The notes: generated by a model not told the origin, from the sequence alone. A stretch of 64,000 nt of DNA from Halomonas sp. 25-S5 (GCF_029889845.1 NZ_JARANV010000016.1:31290-95289), one strand, 5' to 3'; positions 30,901 to 37,755 are shown, counted from the first letter of the stretch. Numbers and translations are program-made.

Positions 30901-31290
30901 GCCGGCCTCAGTCGACGCTACCGGCTGGTGCGCGGCGGCAGCCCCCTGGGCCTGCTGGTGGAGGACTTCGATATGGGCGACGAGCGCCGCTCGGTGCACT
31001 CCCTTTCCGGCGGAGAAACCTTCCTGGTCTCCCTCGCCCTGGCCTTGGGGCTCGCCTCCATGGCCTCGGGAGAACTCACCATCGAGTCGCTATTCATCGA
31101 CGAAGGCTTCGGCAGCCTCGACCCGCAATCCCTGGCGCTCGCCATGGAGGCCCTGGACGGCCTGCAGGCGCTGGGCCGCCGCGTAGGCGTGATCTCCCAC
31201 GTGCAAGAGATGCACGAGCGCATTCCGGTGCAGATCCAGGTGGAGCCGCTGGGCAACGGAACGAGTCGGGCGAGGTTGGTCAGCGTTTGA
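27988..31290 (+). CDS. sbcC: Exonuclease subunit SbcC (Rad50-like SMC ATPase)
   Basis: 1100 residues. N-terminal Walker A GPTGAGKST (about 40), two very long Glu/Gln/Arg-rich coiled coils (about 200-530 and 570-950), a zinc hook EPCPVCGGLDHPW with cysteines at about 545 and 548, and a C-terminal ABC signature LSGGETFLVSLALALGL with Walker B LFIDEGFGSLD. It is the ATP-driven partner of SbcD. The coiled coil is unusually Gln-rich, which may be lineage codon bias. Complete gene. Confidence 0.96.
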   Translation: MRILALRLENLASLPGPLTLDFTAAPLRDAGLFAITGPTGAGKSTLLDALCLALYGGTPRLRQAPARDSQIDDTPDSTLTTSDPRTLLRRGTAAGYAEVDFLGRDGRRYRARWAVRRARERVGGKLQKAEQSLRDLDDDRLLTTQKREFDRLLPERLGLTFDQFTRAVLLAQSEFAAFLQADDNERSDLLERLTGTAEYSAISMAAYHRASEARKAVEALEAKLADDRPAEHEARAELEHAAKTTQQALTDLQSQAESLKAQSRWHDDDARLHEAYHQGLAQQQTAEAAWQALADLRADREWRRLIAPRRHALTRQAALPEEIAALEASHAETKRGLSDAERTQEQACQASETTERALTEAGEARREAEPALREARDEAQRLATREKQLADLEATRTRQQTQADTLAREHRKAEEAQQARQRQRDDWQATLTRLVGTHSHLDDARQAAQRNHDQAAQRHLALGELASRWQELGRAEQTLAQLVRRLGDDETRRNKLLTEGQSARQALDQTQAHLDSVGALIDRSRAVRSESVVQLREALQEGEPCPVCGGLDHPWRQHPPATPEAAQIKAQETEETRQLGEAREARDAAQRQRDELLGEYHAVEAALRRHRQDREGAERQRDAARQALETHPLQQELAVIEASERDAWLQAQRKASETLRRKARQQLDELARAEAELAPLAQALQEGRVALARLEAEKAGVDKQLAELDEQLPPLRKQRDELARALAARLGEYASPDAWQQQLDAHQDQARQARDNTQARWHAAQQEQQRLAQRAEHEADRLERLRQELGTLTRELADWRAAHPALTDATLSRLLAQTEEDARDEERRIAATDQTHQRAAATLAERRDALLRHRRDQSLIESIHDEALISDAVAEELRRRREALEEARAELAPRLEEAQRARDSAAFALSDDNRKRERRQAGQAELEAAQAEFRRWGQISELIGSADGKAFRRIAQAYNLEQLLEHANAHLAGLSRRYRLVRGGSPLGLLVEDFDMGDERRSVHSLSGGETFLVSLALALGLASMASGELTIESLFIDEGFGSLDPQSLALAMEALDGLQALGRRVGVISHVQEMHERIPVQIQVEPLGNGTSRARLVSV

Positions 31291-31325
31291 AGACTCGAGC
31301 CGTTCGCGCCCCCACCATCATCGCC

Positions 31326-31573
31326 TTACCGCGAACGCCGGAACGCCTTGCCGTCGGCGGCCTGCTCAGCGCTGATCAGGCCACCGAAGTTGACCATGCG
31401 GGTCTTCACGTAGCCGGGGTGGATTTGGGCCACGGCGATGCCGCGGGGCTCGAGATCCACCGCCAGCGACTTGCCGAAGACGTTGAGGACCGCCTGGAGG
31501 CGGCTTGGTAGTGGCGAGCCAGGGCCAGGCCAACGCCGCGCTTGGCGCCGGTGATCAGTACGGTGGAAGTCAT
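31326..31573 (-). pseudogene. Decayed short-chain dehydrogenase/reductase
   Basis: The ATG at 31573 starts a perfect SDR N terminus (MTSTVLITGAKRGVGLALA), but after about 24 residues the frame jumps. In a second frame the C-terminal third of the family follows (AVLNVFGKSLAVDLEPRG, HPGYVKTRMVNFGG). The middle, with the catalytic Ser and YxxxK, is deleted, so the product cannot be active. Confidence 0.85.
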
Positions 31574-31657
31574 CTCAACTCCAGGGTGGGAAAATGGTGA
31601 CACCCGACAAGGTGGGGCCGGGGGACGCAGTTCAACCCGGCGCCAAAAGCTGCAAGG

Positions 31658-33022
31658 TCAGGCCCCCAGCGGCGCCAGCGCCATCACCTCGTCTCGCAGC
31701 GCCTGCTTCTGTTCCTCGAGGGCGCTGCGCCAGGCAGCGCACTCCTGCTTCCGCCTGGGGGCGTTGCGAGAACTTGCGCTGAAGGCATCGATCCAGGCCT
31801 GTCGGGTACACAGGTCCTGAACGTCGCCGAGCAGGCTCTGGCGGCGCTTCAATCCCGACAGGAAGGCGCGGTGGCGTTTCGGGTCCAGCTCGGCCAGATA
31901 GCGGATGCGCTTCATGCTCTTGCGCAGCTCGTGGAAGGCGGCGTCAGCGGAGTCGCAGGAGAGTGCCGCCAAGTCGCCATCATGGCGGGCGATGCGCTCG
32001 GCCAGTACCGCCTCGATGCGCTTCGACGAGAGCTTGCGCAGGGCCTTACGAAAGTCCCCGGAGGCGATGAAGCCCTGCCAGGCCTGCATCTCCTCGGCAT
32101 AGTCGGAGGCGCTTAACTGCTGGCACAGCGCCTCATGCTGCCCGCGGTGGCAGGCCTGCAGCCAGCGCTGCAGGGCCTGGTGGGAGCGCGGTGAAAGCGG
32201 CGGCGGGGTCTCGGCCAGACTCTCCAGGAACACGTCCAGGTCGCGCAGCTCGCTGGTGGCCTGGGCGCGTCGCTTGAGCCGTTTCAGCCTCTTCTTGAGG
32301 CCAGACACCTTGGTGGTGGCCAGCACGGATTCACCGATCGCCCGGCTGCGGCGAAGATTGACGCGGTACTGGTGCAAGAACTCGGGATCGACGCCGGCCG
32401 TCACCCCGGGCTCCAGGGCCCTGACCATCAGATACTGGTGCTCCAGCAGGCCGCGAATGCGCCTGGCCAGGCCGGCCTTGTTCAGGTCAGGTGGTGCAGG
32501 TGTGTTGCGTTTGAAGAGTGCATGGCTGGCCTCCTCCGGGGTCAGGCTCGCCGCCAGCTCGGCACAGTGCTGCTCCAATGCCGGCCAGGGCGTATCCGGC
32601 AGGGTGACATGCAGCAGACTGCCGGTGGGCAGCGCTTGTGGGGCCTCCCCGCAGAGCCAGTGGGCCAGCTCGAGCAGGGCCGGATTATGGCCGATCACCA
32701 GCACCCTGTCGGCCTCGTCTGGCAGGGCCTTCAACCACGCCAGCAGCGCCTGGCCATCGAAGGTGTAGAGGGCCTTATTGAAACGCGCCCGTTCGACCAG
32801 GGAGAGTTCGGGAAGCTGCCCGGCGATCTCGTCAAGGGTCTCCCGCGTGCGCGCCGCATCGCTGACATGGATCTCGCCCTCCGGCGCCTGCCACCGCTGT
32901 AGCGCCTGAGCCATGGCGGCCGCTTGCCGCCTGCCCCGCTTGCGTAACGGCCGCTGGTGATCGGTCATGTCGCCACGGGCCCGTTTGGCCTTGGCATGAC
33001 GCATCAAGTAGAGCTCCGGCAT
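31658..33022 (-). CDS. SixA-type histidine phosphatase fused to a CHAD domain
   Basis: 454 residues from the ATG at 33022 with GGAGG upstream. Residues about 1-165 are a SixA-like phosphatase (ELYLMRHAKAKR with the catalytic RH pair; VLVIGHNPALLELAHW supplying the second His). After a short linker, residues about 200-445 are a CHAD helical domain with the conserved basic clusters (FLHQYRVNLRRSRAIGES, FHELRKSMKRIRYL). CHAD domains bind polyphosphate; the fusion therefore suggests dephosphorylation or regulation linked to polyphosphate. The function of the fusion is inference. Confidence 0.85.
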   Translation of the reverse strand: MPELYLMRHAKAKRARGDMTDHQRPLRKRGRRQAAAMAQALQRWQAPEGEIHVSDAARTRETLDEIAGQLPELSLVERARFNKALYTFDGQALLAWLKALPDEADRVLVIGHNPALLELAHWLCGEAPQALPTGSLLHVTLPDTPWPALEQHCAELAASLTPEEASHALFKRNTPAPPDLNKAGLARRIRGLLEHQYLMVRALEPGVTAGVDPEFLHQYRVNLRRSRAIGESVLATTKVSGLKKRLKRLKRRAQATSELRDLDVFLESLAETPPPLSPRSHQALQRWLQACHRGQHEALCQQLSASDYAEEMQAWQGFIASGDFRKALRKLSSKRIEAVLAERIARHDGDLAALSCDSADAAFHELRKSMKRIRYLAELDPKRHRAFLSGLKRRQSLLGDVQDLCTRQAWIDAFSASSRNAPRRKQECAAWRSALEEQKQALRDEVMALAPLGA

Positions 33023-33123
33023 CTCGACCTCCCAGACGCAAACCGACCCGAAGGAGTGACCCGACGGGTCGACTCGACCCACGGGGCGAACCTATACCAC
33101 ACGATGCGGAAGCAGCCACTGCT

Positions 33124-33511
33124 TTAGCTGGGATCAGGCCCGCCTGGCGAGCGACCTCGTGACCGCCGCGGAACACCACCCACCAGGGTGGGGATGCTGC
33201 GAATCACGAAGCGGCCGGCCAGCGCCCGCTCGGCCTCGGTATCCAGCTTGGCAAAACGCAGGCGCGGCTCCAGTTCACGGGCCGCCTCGGCGAAGATCGG
33301 CGCCATCGCCTTGCAGGGGCCGCACCAGCTCGCCCAGAACTCCACCACCACCGGCAGGCTGCTGCGCTCCACCAGGGCCGGGAAGTTGGCCGCTGTCAGC
33401 GCCAGCGGCTCGCCGCTGAATAGCGGCTTGTGGCACCTCGTTCAGCCGCGCCTGGCTGACGCGATTGATCGCCAGGCAGTGTGGGCAACCGAGGGTATAG
33501 GCATCGCACAT
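33124..33511 (-). pseudogene. trxC: Frameshifted thioredoxin 2 (trxC) remnant
   Basis: The start reads MCDAYTLGCPHCLAINRV, a TrxC zinc-finger N terminus. A small deletion near 33430 removes the second CxxC and shifts the frame; the thioredoxin core (VVVEFWASWCGPCKAMAP, FVIRSIPTLV) continues in another frame. A second shift near 33180 (VFRGGHEVARQAGLIPA in a third frame) precedes a truncated C terminus. Non-functional. Confidence 0.85.
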
Positions 33512-33696
33512 GACAGATTCCGACGCATCATTGCGGCGAATATGGCGGAAAAACGCCGCGACGTACAGTGGGACGGCACCGTCCTGCGACCGACGACTAC
33601 CAACCGGCGCTCAGCCTCCTGAACGAGAAACTCGAGGCGAGCCATGAATTTCAATATGACGGCTTGCGGCCAGCAGCGGACGATCCGGCGAGCCTG
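33512..33696. other. Gap between trxC remnant and cassette array
   Basis: No convincing coding frame, hairpin or repeat was seen here. GC content is still like the host chromosome, so the array boundary is at or near 33697. Confidence 0.4.
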
Positions 33697-33751
33697 ATAT
33701 AACGCCACGCGTCAGGCACGCGGGTGCCGCGTCACCTGCACGCGGTTGTTC
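33697..33751 (-). repeat. attC-like site 1
   Basis: Short (55 bp) imperfect inverted repeat bounded on the minus strand by CGAACAAC and GTTATAT cores; inner arms CCGCGTGCAGG and CCTGACGCGTGG pair. It ends the ABM cassette and marks the array's downstream edge. The weakest of the six. Confidence 0.6.
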
Positions 33752-33838
33752 GGAAGCTTTGGGACTCTCCTCAATAACCTTCTTGTACAGACGCTCCTCT
33801 TTCAAATTACACAAGAGCCAGCCGTCCCGCGTCCGAGA

Positions 33839-34129
33839 TCATCCACCAACAACTTGGTAGAAGGTCGGCGTGGGATTACCATCAAAGAGCGGTCTTACTT
33901 TGTCGCCTGCCTCGTCATGGATAGCACTCCCATGCATTGCTTGGAATGCGGCTTGATCTTTGAATTCAACTATGGCCGCATAATTCCCTCCATCTACAGG
34001 CTTCAGAAGTCTTCTACTTATGAAACCGGTAAATTTGCTGAATGCTTTACCTGAAGAGGCAAACCATTGTTGAAAATCGGCATCTCTACCTTCCTTAATC
34101 GGTGGAAATGATATGATAACGATAAACAT
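33839..34129 (-). CDS. Antibiotic biosynthesis monooxygenase (ABM)-like small protein
   Basis: 96 residues from the ATG at 34129 with AAAGGAG ten bases upstream. MFIVIISFPPIKEGRDADF, FSKFTGFISRRLL and NYAAIVEFKDQAAFQAMHGS are the strand-helix-strand pattern of the dimeric alpha/beta-barrel ABM fold (quinol/heme-type monooxygenases, often cofactor-free). The substrate is unknown. It is a single-gene cassette between attC sites 1 and 2, and is AT-rich compared with the host. Confidence 0.78.
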   Translation of the reverse strand: MFIVIISFPPIKEGRDADFQQWFASSGKAFSKFTGFISRRLLKPVDGGNYAAIVEFKDQAAFQAMHGSAIHDEAGDKVRPLFDGNPTPTFYQVVGG

Positions 34130-34221
34130 GGGGCATTTTCTCCTTTGTGTTATAAATAACTTCGTTCTAAGTCCAAAACTGTAGGCAAGAATCTCTGTGT
34201 TGACCTCCTTTCGTTGGTTGG

Positions 34222-34326
34222 ACCGAACGCCCGGCTCACCGAGCAAATTTTTGATGGCGGCTTTTGTGCGTGTTTTTGCACAAAAGGTGACAGCAGAAAT
34301 TTGTCCGGTGCAGCCGTTTGTTAGCT
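34222..34326 (-). repeat. attC-like site 2
   Basis: 105 bp. Minus strand: R'' AGCTAAC (34320-34326), then AAACGGCTG..CACCGGAC, and at the other end GTGAGCCGGGC with R' GTTCGGT (34222-34228). Inner arms AAATTT/AAATTT and TTTTGTGC/GCACAAAA also pair. Ends the two-gene small-ORF cassette. Confidence 0.75.
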
Positions 34327-34334
34327 GACGACCA

Positions 34335-34571
34335 CTACAGTATGAGAAACACATTTTCTTTACCGAATGCCATTTTCATACCTGTGTCTGTAACACCAGT
34401 GTATACAGTTGAGTCAAATTTCAAAATACTTACAGTGTGCTCTATACCAGAAAGGTCTTTGACAATAACTTTTGAGCCAACCTCAACTTCTTTTTTAACC
34501 AAAATTTTTCCTGAGCCCATGAACGGAATATTTTCAAGATTTGATACTTGCAGATTTTTATTTACTGACAT
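34335..34571 (-). CDS. Cassette-borne hypothetical protein (78 aa)
   Basis: 78 residues (MSVNKNLQVSNLENIPFMG start). Predicted soluble, beta-rich (GKILVKKEVEVGSKVIVKD), possibly a small barrel like KOW/SH3 folds; no family recognised. Its start overlaps the end of the upstream 63-residue gene by ten bases, and its stop is nine bases from attC site 2, so both sit in one cassette. AT-rich codon use unlike the chromosome. Function unknown. Confidence 0.6.
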   Translation of the reverse strand: MSVNKNLQVSNLENIPFMGSGKILVKKEVEVGSKVIVKDLSGIEHTVSILKFDSTVYTGVTDTGMKMAFGKENVFLIL

Positions 34572-34753
34572 GATTGCTCCAGTGGTTTATATGTGTTTTC
34601 GTTGTTATTCCAAGTTTGTATGCAGCCAGACCAACGATCAGCTCTGACCTCAAAACCAAGCCTTGTTCCCATGTACTCATAGCGGAACATAACAGCGAAA
34701 ACAATAATTCCTAATAACATCATGAGTGCCATTATTGATATTGGGTGCTTCAC
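34562..34753 (-). CDS. Cassette-borne small membrane protein (63 aa)
   Basis: 63 residues: a single N-terminal transmembrane helix (ISIMALMMLLGIIVFAVMF) and a 40-residue tail with two cysteines (SGCIQTW, EQSCQ) that would face the periplasm if the N terminus stays inside. No family recognised. First gene of a two-gene cassette between attC sites 2 and 3, translationally overlapping the next gene. Function unknown; co-mobilised membrane/soluble pairs sometimes form immunity or toxin systems, but nothing here proves it. Confidence 0.6.
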   Translation of the reverse strand: MKHPISIMALMMLLGIIVFAVMFRYEYMGTRLGFEVRADRWSGCIQTWNNNENTYKPLEQSCQ

Positions 34754-34772
34754 TCGTAGCCTCCCTTAAGGC

Positions 34773-34870
34773 AGCTAACGTCAGCATAACCGGTGGAGCA
34801 AGCTGACGCGCGTTTTTGCACACAAGATGCGCACCAGCTTGCGGAGTCCGAGTTGATGCTTTTGTTAGCT
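34773..34870 (-). repeat. attC-like site 3
   Basis: 98 bp. Minus strand: R'' AGCTAAC (34864-34870) followed by AAAAGCATC and AACTCGG; the far end has CCACCGG, TTATGCTGAC and R' GTTAGCT (34773-34779), so CTAAC/GTTAG and AGCAT/ATGCT pair. It begins one base after the stop of the RiPP precursor gene. Confidence 0.8.
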
Positions 34871-34871
34871 T

Positions 34872-35081
34872 TTATGCAGCTACAAACATCCCCTCATTCG
34901 GACGGTCAGAATCAGAGCGGTCATCTTTCTCAGCTGCATAAGTTGACTGTGCTGTACTTGTTGATGCGCCTGATCCATAAATCTTTTGAGCATCAGGATT
35001 TGAAGGAGTCCAATTCCATTCATCTTGAACAATCTCATCGTTACTTGGAGCTTCTAGAAACTTAGTAGCGAATACTTTCAT
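34872..35081 (-). CDS. Putative graspetide (omega-ester/amide RiPP) precursor peptide
   Basis: 69 residues. The leader begins MKVFATKFLEAPSND; VFATKFLE resembles the PFFARFLE recognition helix of microviridin precursors. The C-terminal half is a plausible core: a hydroxyl-rich stretch (S40 T41 S42 T43 A Q S46 T47) followed by an acidic stretch (E51, D53, D54, D57, D59, E63) that could supply ester donors and acceptors. The ATG overlaps the ATP-grasp gene's TGA by four bases, so the two are coupled. The precursor follows the ligase rather than preceding it. No family was looked up; the call rests on context and motifs. Confidence 0.75.
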   Translation of the reverse strand: MKVFATKFLEAPSNDEIVQDEWNWTPSNPDAQKIYGSGASTSTAQSTYAAEKDDRSDSDRPNEGMFVAA

Positions 35082-36046
35082 TTTTCACTCTTCTCCGTTG
35101 ATAACATAGTCACAATTGAATCTGATATACCTATCCCAGTTAAGTCTTCAATCCATAACCATTGCCCCATTGTGTTAATTTCTAAAAAAAACCACTCACC
35201 AGATGGCGTCACAATAAAGTCTAAAGCACCAAATTCAAGGTCTAAAGACTTCATAAACTGATTAACTTTCTCTCGAATTTCGGTAGGAGGCTCGATTGAA
35301 TAGTGTGGTGTATTTGGAATGTCATACCTCCTCCAGTCAACTCTTGCTAATTTTGATTTTTGTGATTGAATTTGGCATACATGATGATCTGTGCCGACTA
35401 CAGTGTACCTAACCTCGTAATCTTTTTCTACATATGCCTGAAGAACAATTGGGTTTTCATCAATATTACCAAAATCACAAATTTCAGACTCCGAAATTTT
35501 ATTTACATACAAGCCCTTAAAGCTTCCATCTGCATCCTGATAAAACTCCTGATTCATGAGCTTCATCACCACATCACCATACGTGTCGATAAATCTGCAA
35601 AGCTCTTTTTTTTCATTGCTCACAATTAGCGGTGGCAATATAAATCCGACATTTCTTGCTATATCCATCTGTAAGTATTTATTTTCGGCTTGATATGACT
35701 TTGCTAATGGATTCAGCCATTTCGCAGTTTTTAATGTATTGTACAATCCAAGTAGTGTTTTATTCCATTCTCCACGCCATATTTTAAATCCTGGCTCATT
35801 TATGTTAGCCTCCTCTAAAGAGACTTCAACGAAAGGTCTCCTTACCCAAACCTTATCTATCTGGTCTGAAATTATAGAAAGGTCATTCTGATTAATATTC
35901 CATCTTCCCTGAAAAAACGTAATGTGTGAAGACTTCAGTGAGTCTGTGTCCAAATCAAATCTAAAGTATTTTTTATTACTCGAACCCAGCTTACTGCATA
36001 CAACATCAGCATGTTTGTCAAATTTATCACTCAATATCAATATCAT
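35078..36046 (-). CDS. MvdD-like ATP-grasp peptide ligase (graspetide maturase)
   Basis: 322 residues. Family-typical blocks in order: KKYFRFDLDTD, DKVWVRRPF, KWLNPLAKSYQAENKYLQ, NVGFILPPLIVSN, GDVVMKLM, ENPIVLQAYVEKDYEVRYTVVG and the ATP/Mg site FGALDFIVTPSGEWFFLEINTMGQWLWIE. MvdC/MvdD-type enzymes use ATP to join Ser/Thr or Lys side chains of a precursor to Asp/Glu, making macrocycles. One base change to note: LEINTMGQW where LEINPNGQW is usual. It is AT-rich and sits with its putative precursor in one integron cassette between attC sites 3 and 4. No transporter, protease or acetyltransferase is linked. Confidence 0.88.
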   Translation of the reverse strand: MILILSDKFDKHADVVCSKLGSSNKKYFRFDLDTDSLKSSHITFFQGRWNINQNDLSIISDQIDKVWVRRPFVEVSLEEANINEPGFKIWRGEWNKTLLGLYNTLKTAKWLNPLAKSYQAENKYLQMDIARNVGFILPPLIVSNEKKELCRFIDTYGDVVMKLMNQEFYQDADGSFKGLYVNKISESEICDFGNIDENPIVLQAYVEKDYEVRYTVVGTDHHVCQIQSQKSKLARVDWRRYDIPNTPHYSIEPPTEIREKVNQFMKSLDLEFGALDFIVTPSGEWFFLEINTMGQWLWIEDLTGIGISDSIVTMLSTEKSEK

Positions 36047-36081
36047 TCTCTTTCATTTTCCTCTGAGCTAAGTTCTGGCAA

Positions 36082-36166
36082 AACTAACGCCAGCCAGCAT
36101 GCGCGCCTTTGTAGTGGAGGCGAAGCCGCAACGAAAAAGGCGTCGCCGTGCCTGGCATGGTTATAC
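36082..36166 (-). repeat. attC-like site 4
   Basis: 85 bp. Minus strand: R'' GTATAAC (36160-36166), CATGCCAGGCACGG; far end GCATGCTGGCTGGC and R' GTTAGTT (36082-36088). Internal arms GGCGACGCC..GGCGCGC pair. The stop of the methyltransferase gene lies in its R'' core. Confidence 0.8.
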
Positions 36167-36838
36167 AGACTTTGCCACCAACATTTCGGTAGCACCTTTT
36201 TGAAACCGGTAGCTTACAGGCTGCAATGAGACATCAATCCCACTGGCGGATAATGCCGTCATGACCTGATCTAAATGCTTCGAGGCCTCTCCGTCCAGCG
36301 ATACAACAGGAAAGACACGGACTTCGGACGCGACTCTGCATAGCTCCCGCATTGATTCCAAGTGAGCCGCCCCATCTACATGGGCACTGTAGAGAAAAAG
36401 GTAGTGGGAGCAGAGTGCTAAATCGAATTCGGAGTCAGAAAACGGCAGCGAAGGCAACGATGCTGATACATACCGCCCTTGCCGGCAACCCGCATCAAAG
36501 TCGGACAGGAACCGCAACATGGCCTTCATCCGGACCTCGCCAAGCTGCTCGACGCTACTCAGTGACTCCCAGATATAGTTGCCTGCCCCCTGCCGCATCT
36601 TAGTCATGATTTCTGGGTACACGTCGTCAATCCGGCGGCGTATTTCGTCGACTTGAAACTGGTAAACCGGATCACAAGACGTGACTTGGCACCCACGGTC
36701 TGTTGCCTCTACATTGAAGCTCGCAGGACCATCACCACAGCCAAGGATTCGCTTGCTCAGGTCACCCTCGGATAATCCGAACATCGCCTGATATTCTTCA
36801 AAAGAACGGCCCCATGGGACTACGTTGGTTAACTCCAA
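36161..36838 (-). CDS. SAM-dependent methyltransferase-like protein
   Basis: 225 residues. Residues about 30-50 have a Rossmann SAM-binding motif (KRILGCGDGPASFNVEA), with an acidic end of strand 2 (VTSCDPVYQF) and a later LPFSDSEFDLALCSHYLFLY segment equal to class I motif IV/post-IV. The C-terminal third (VRVFPVVSLDG, SYRFQKGATEMLVAK) fits the fold. Substrate unknown. Its TAA is inside attC site 4, as often in cassettes. It belongs to a different cassette than the graspetide pair, so a functional link is possible but not shown. Confidence 0.75.
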   Translation of the reverse strand: MELTNVVPWGRSFEEYQAMFGLSEGDLSKRILGCGDGPASFNVEATDRGCQVTSCDPVYQFQVDEIRRRIDDVYPEIMTKMRQGAGNYIWESLSSVEQLGEVRMKAMLRFLSDFDAGCRQGRYVSASLPSLPFSDSEFDLALCSHYLFLYSAHVDGAAHLESMRELCRVASEVRVFPVVSLDGEASKHLDQVMTALSASGIDVSLQPVSYRFQKGATEMLVAKSV

Positions 36839-36857
36839 ACCTGACTCTCCCTAGTCT

Positions 36858-36947
36858 GTATAACGCTGAGGTAACCGGCGCCGGAGCGATAGCGTAGGGA
36901 ACCAAAAGCGCCACGCTTTTGGCGTCCGGTTGACCGCCTGGTTAGTG
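36858..36947 (-). repeat. attC-like site 5
   Basis: 90 bp. Minus strand: R'' CACTAAC (36941-36947), CAGGCGGTCAACCGGACGCC; far end GGCGCCGGTTACCTCAGC and R' GTTATAC (36858-36864). Internal CCAAAAGCG / CGCTTTTGG arms form a second stem. The best inverted symmetry of the set. Confidence 0.85.
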
Positions 36948-37281
36948 GCGGGTTCTGACACTGCCCGTTCCCTGGCACTGACCATGACGGCCCACTCCGT
37001 AACCCGGCACCGGCATAAGCCGATGCACCGTAATTGAAAACGCCACCAACGATGCGGTGAAGGAACCTGAACCCGAAGGTAGCAGATCCAGAACCAGTTT
37101 TCGGCGGACGGCCCCACACGGTGAACACCGGAATTGCTACCAACACCGCTGATGATCGAAGCAACCAAATCAGACGCGGACTCCGACGGCCTTGGTGCTC
37201 ACCCAATTGGGCGGGTTTGACTGCCAGACCCGGCACCAAGGCCACTGGCACACAGCCACCCCAAAGGGCCGAAGCCTTTGC
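36948..37281 (-). other. Orphan cassette without a confident gene
   Basis: 334 bp between attC sites 5 and 6. Two minus-strand frames are open: one running 37299-36829 with a hydrophobic stretch (LIWLLRSSAVLVAIPVFTVWG) and one 37168-36851. Both start or end inside attC sites, have no clear ribosome site and read through the attC, so neither is convincing; a short membrane protein or a non-coding cassette is possible. Confidence 0.45.
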
Positions 37282-37359
37282 CACTAACGCGGAGCGCACC
37301 GGTGGCCTTTACAGAGCGGAGCGGCGTAAAGGACATCCGTGTGACGCGTATTGTTATAC
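37282..37359 (-). repeat. attC-like site 6
   Basis: 78 bp. Minus strand: R'' GTATAAC (37353-37359), AATACGCGTCACACGG; far end CCACCGGTGCGCTCCGC and R' GTTAGTG (37282-37288). Inner GTCCTTTAC / GTAAAGGCC arms pair. The RidA stop codon overlaps the R'' core. Confidence 0.8.
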
Positions 37360-37740
37360 CTGCCCCAAGACACAATCGATCTCCGTCTCTACGAGCCAAT
37401 CCGCATTAATGAAGCTACTCACTTCAACAAACGTGCATGCGGGCTTTATTTGAGAGAATAGCTCACCATGTGCCTTGGCCGCCTCCTCCCAACGAGATAT
37501 ATCAGTAAGCATGATACGGGTTCTGATTATATCAGTCGGGCTTCCACCAGCTTCCTCAATAGCTTGGATAGATAACTCCAGGCAGTACTTTGTCTGCCCA
37601 TAAACGTCCCCGACGCACGTAGTTTCCCCATTCTTTATGGGTGCCGTACCAGAGACAGCAACCATGTTCCCAACTCTGCATGCCCTGGAAAATCCAATTG
37701 GTTCTTCCAGAGGAGAGCCTGAACTTACCAGCTTTCTCAT
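37354..37740 (-). CDS. RidA/YjgF-family protein
   Basis: 128 residues with AAGGAGG before the ATG at 37740. GFSRACRVGNMVAVSGTAPIK, QTKYCLELSIQAIEEAGG, IIRTRIMLTDISRWEEAAKAHGELF and PACTFVEVSSFINADWLVETEID are the trimeric RidA fold blocks. The catalytic arginine of RidA proper (in the R-x-Q/C-V segment) is not in its usual place here, so it may belong to a non-RidA subgroup. Typical members deaminate reactive enamines/imines. First cassette after the array's unpaired core; its TAA is inside attC site 6. Confidence 0.82.
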   Translation of the reverse strand: MRKLVSSGSPLEEPIGFSRACRVGNMVAVSGTAPIKNGETTCVGDVYGQTKYCLELSIQAIEEAGGSPTDIIRTRIMLTDISRWEEAAKAHGELFSQIKPACTFVEVSSFINADWLVETEIDCVLGQV

Positions 37741-37755
37741 CTGCTCCTCCTTGAG

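Noticed and set aside
36161..36838. Methyltransferase as part of the RiPP cluster
   Set aside because: It has its own attC, so it is a separate cassette; listed as a low-confidence link only.
36829..37299. 156-residue protein covering the orphan cassette
   Set aside because: The frame runs through the whole of attC site 5 and starts inside site 6 with no ribosome site; kept only as a possibility in the cassette entry.
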